From CAZTDD01 sp964612675 (GTDB lineage Bacteria > Hinthialibacterota > Hinthialibacteria > Hinthialibacterales > JAKPRU01), in the NCBI GenBank assembly GCA_964612675.1, contig CAZTDD010000158.1, positions 1 through 14,085 on the forward strand: 14,085 nucleotides of DNA. Reading direction: 5' to 3'. The notes beneath the pieces are model-generated. The model was not told the DNA's origin. It worked only from the letters and a program-made list of their open reading frames with translations, and searched no databases. The translations under genes were made by a program, and so were the position numbers. Shown piece by piece: positions 13,937 to 14,085 of the stretch; within the stretch, counting starts at the first letter, position 1; every line of letters starts with the position of its first letter.

Positions 13937-13979
13937 ACTTTTTGCCGCTCCGTCAAACAGTGACGGGGTCGCAAAAAGT
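13937..13979. repeat. Nested hairpin B2
   Basis: ACTTTTTGC (13937-13945) pairs with GCAAAAAGT (13971-13979), and inside CCGTCA (13950-13955) pairs with TGACGG (13961-13966). A related partial copy, CAAACAGTGACG followed by CGCAAAGAGTC, appears at about 13806-13832 (the CAAACAGTGACG at 13955 region). It could form a long stem in RNA from either strand. Confidence 0.65.
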
Positions 13980-14003
13980 CGACGGGATGCGGGAAGTGAG
14001 GTG

Positions 14004-14064
14004 TCAACCCCCTCTGAATCTCCCCTTACTGCGGCCACGCAAGCGTGTCCCTCTTGGGGGAGAA
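14004..14064 (+). repeat. Palindromic repeat R3
   Basis: Plus-strand copy of the same 61-base element as R2 (56 of 61 identical). Its core stem has one mismatch (GCGTGTCC instead of GCGTGGCC). Together with R2 it encloses about 430 bases without a gene. Confidence 0.8.
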
Positions 14065-14085
14065 ACCGCTGCAGACACGCTCGTT

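Larger units (their letters stand above)
13251..14085. other. Gene-free, repeat-rich region upstream of pheA
   Basis: I see no convincing gene in about 835 bases. Short open frames have low-complexity or arginine-rich translations. Contents in order: palindromic copy R1 (13326-13364), an alternating purine-pyrimidine block with inverted repeats (13383-13473), inverted copy R2 (13511-13571) with hairpin B1 (13600-13630), a tandem 41-bp duplication (13822-13902), a CCCTCTCCC hairpin (13893-13913), hairpin B2 (13937-13979) and copy R3 (14004-14064). A pheA promoter should lie near 13251-13330, but I cannot point to one. Confidence 0.75.

Overview
The window comes from a draft genome: it holds a run of exactly 100 N at 3651-3750, the usual placeholder for a gap of unknown size. 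The DNA is moderately GC-rich and bacterial, with clear Shine-Dalgarno sites, ATGA-type overlaps and short operons. The mix is ordinary housekeeping genes (acetate kinase, PRPP synthetase, NAD synthase, prephenate dehydrogenase, a fused chorismate mutase-prephenate dehydratase) plus toxin-antitoxin modules, an exported beta-helix-like protein and repeat-rich spacers. That suits an uncultured environmental bacterium, but I cannot name the lineage from sequence alone.

Layout. (1) 1-903: the 3' part of a beta-helix-like protein with an in-frame stop near the window edge, followed by a hairpin. (2) 1002-3437: two divergent toxin-antitoxin modules. On the minus strand an unnamed 304-residue protein precedes a PIN-domain toxin with a 4-base overlap. 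On the plus strand a DUF433 antitoxin precedes a DUF5615 PIN-like toxin. The second module lies between two imperfect 21-bp direct repeats. (3) 3549-3883: an array of 81-bp tandem repeats, broken by the N gap, that ends on the stop codon of prs. (4) 3884-6074, minus: acetate-kinase-family gene then prs, 19 bp apart. (5) 6285-8573, plus: a small four-helix membrane protein and glutamine-dependent NAD synthase. (6) 8660-10165, plus: a promoter and two tandem paralogous flavodoxin-like proteins, each with a signal peptide. (7) 10192-13250, minus: pheA, tyrA and a zinc-dependent alcohol/polyol dehydrogenase, tightly spaced as an operon. (8) 13251-14085: no convincing gene; a mosaic of palindromes, inverted copies and a 41-bp tandem duplication.

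How the genes fit together. pheA and tyrA take chorismate/prephenate towards phenylalanine and tyrosine. PRPP synthetase supplies a precursor used for nucleotides, histidine, tryptophan and NAD, and nadE makes the last step to NAD nearby, but the two lie in separate divergent units. The most unusual points are the repeat array at the prs stop, the exported flavodoxin-like pair, the large putative antitoxin, and the composite inverted repeat upstream of pheA. I found no CRISPR array, rRNA, tRNA or transposase.
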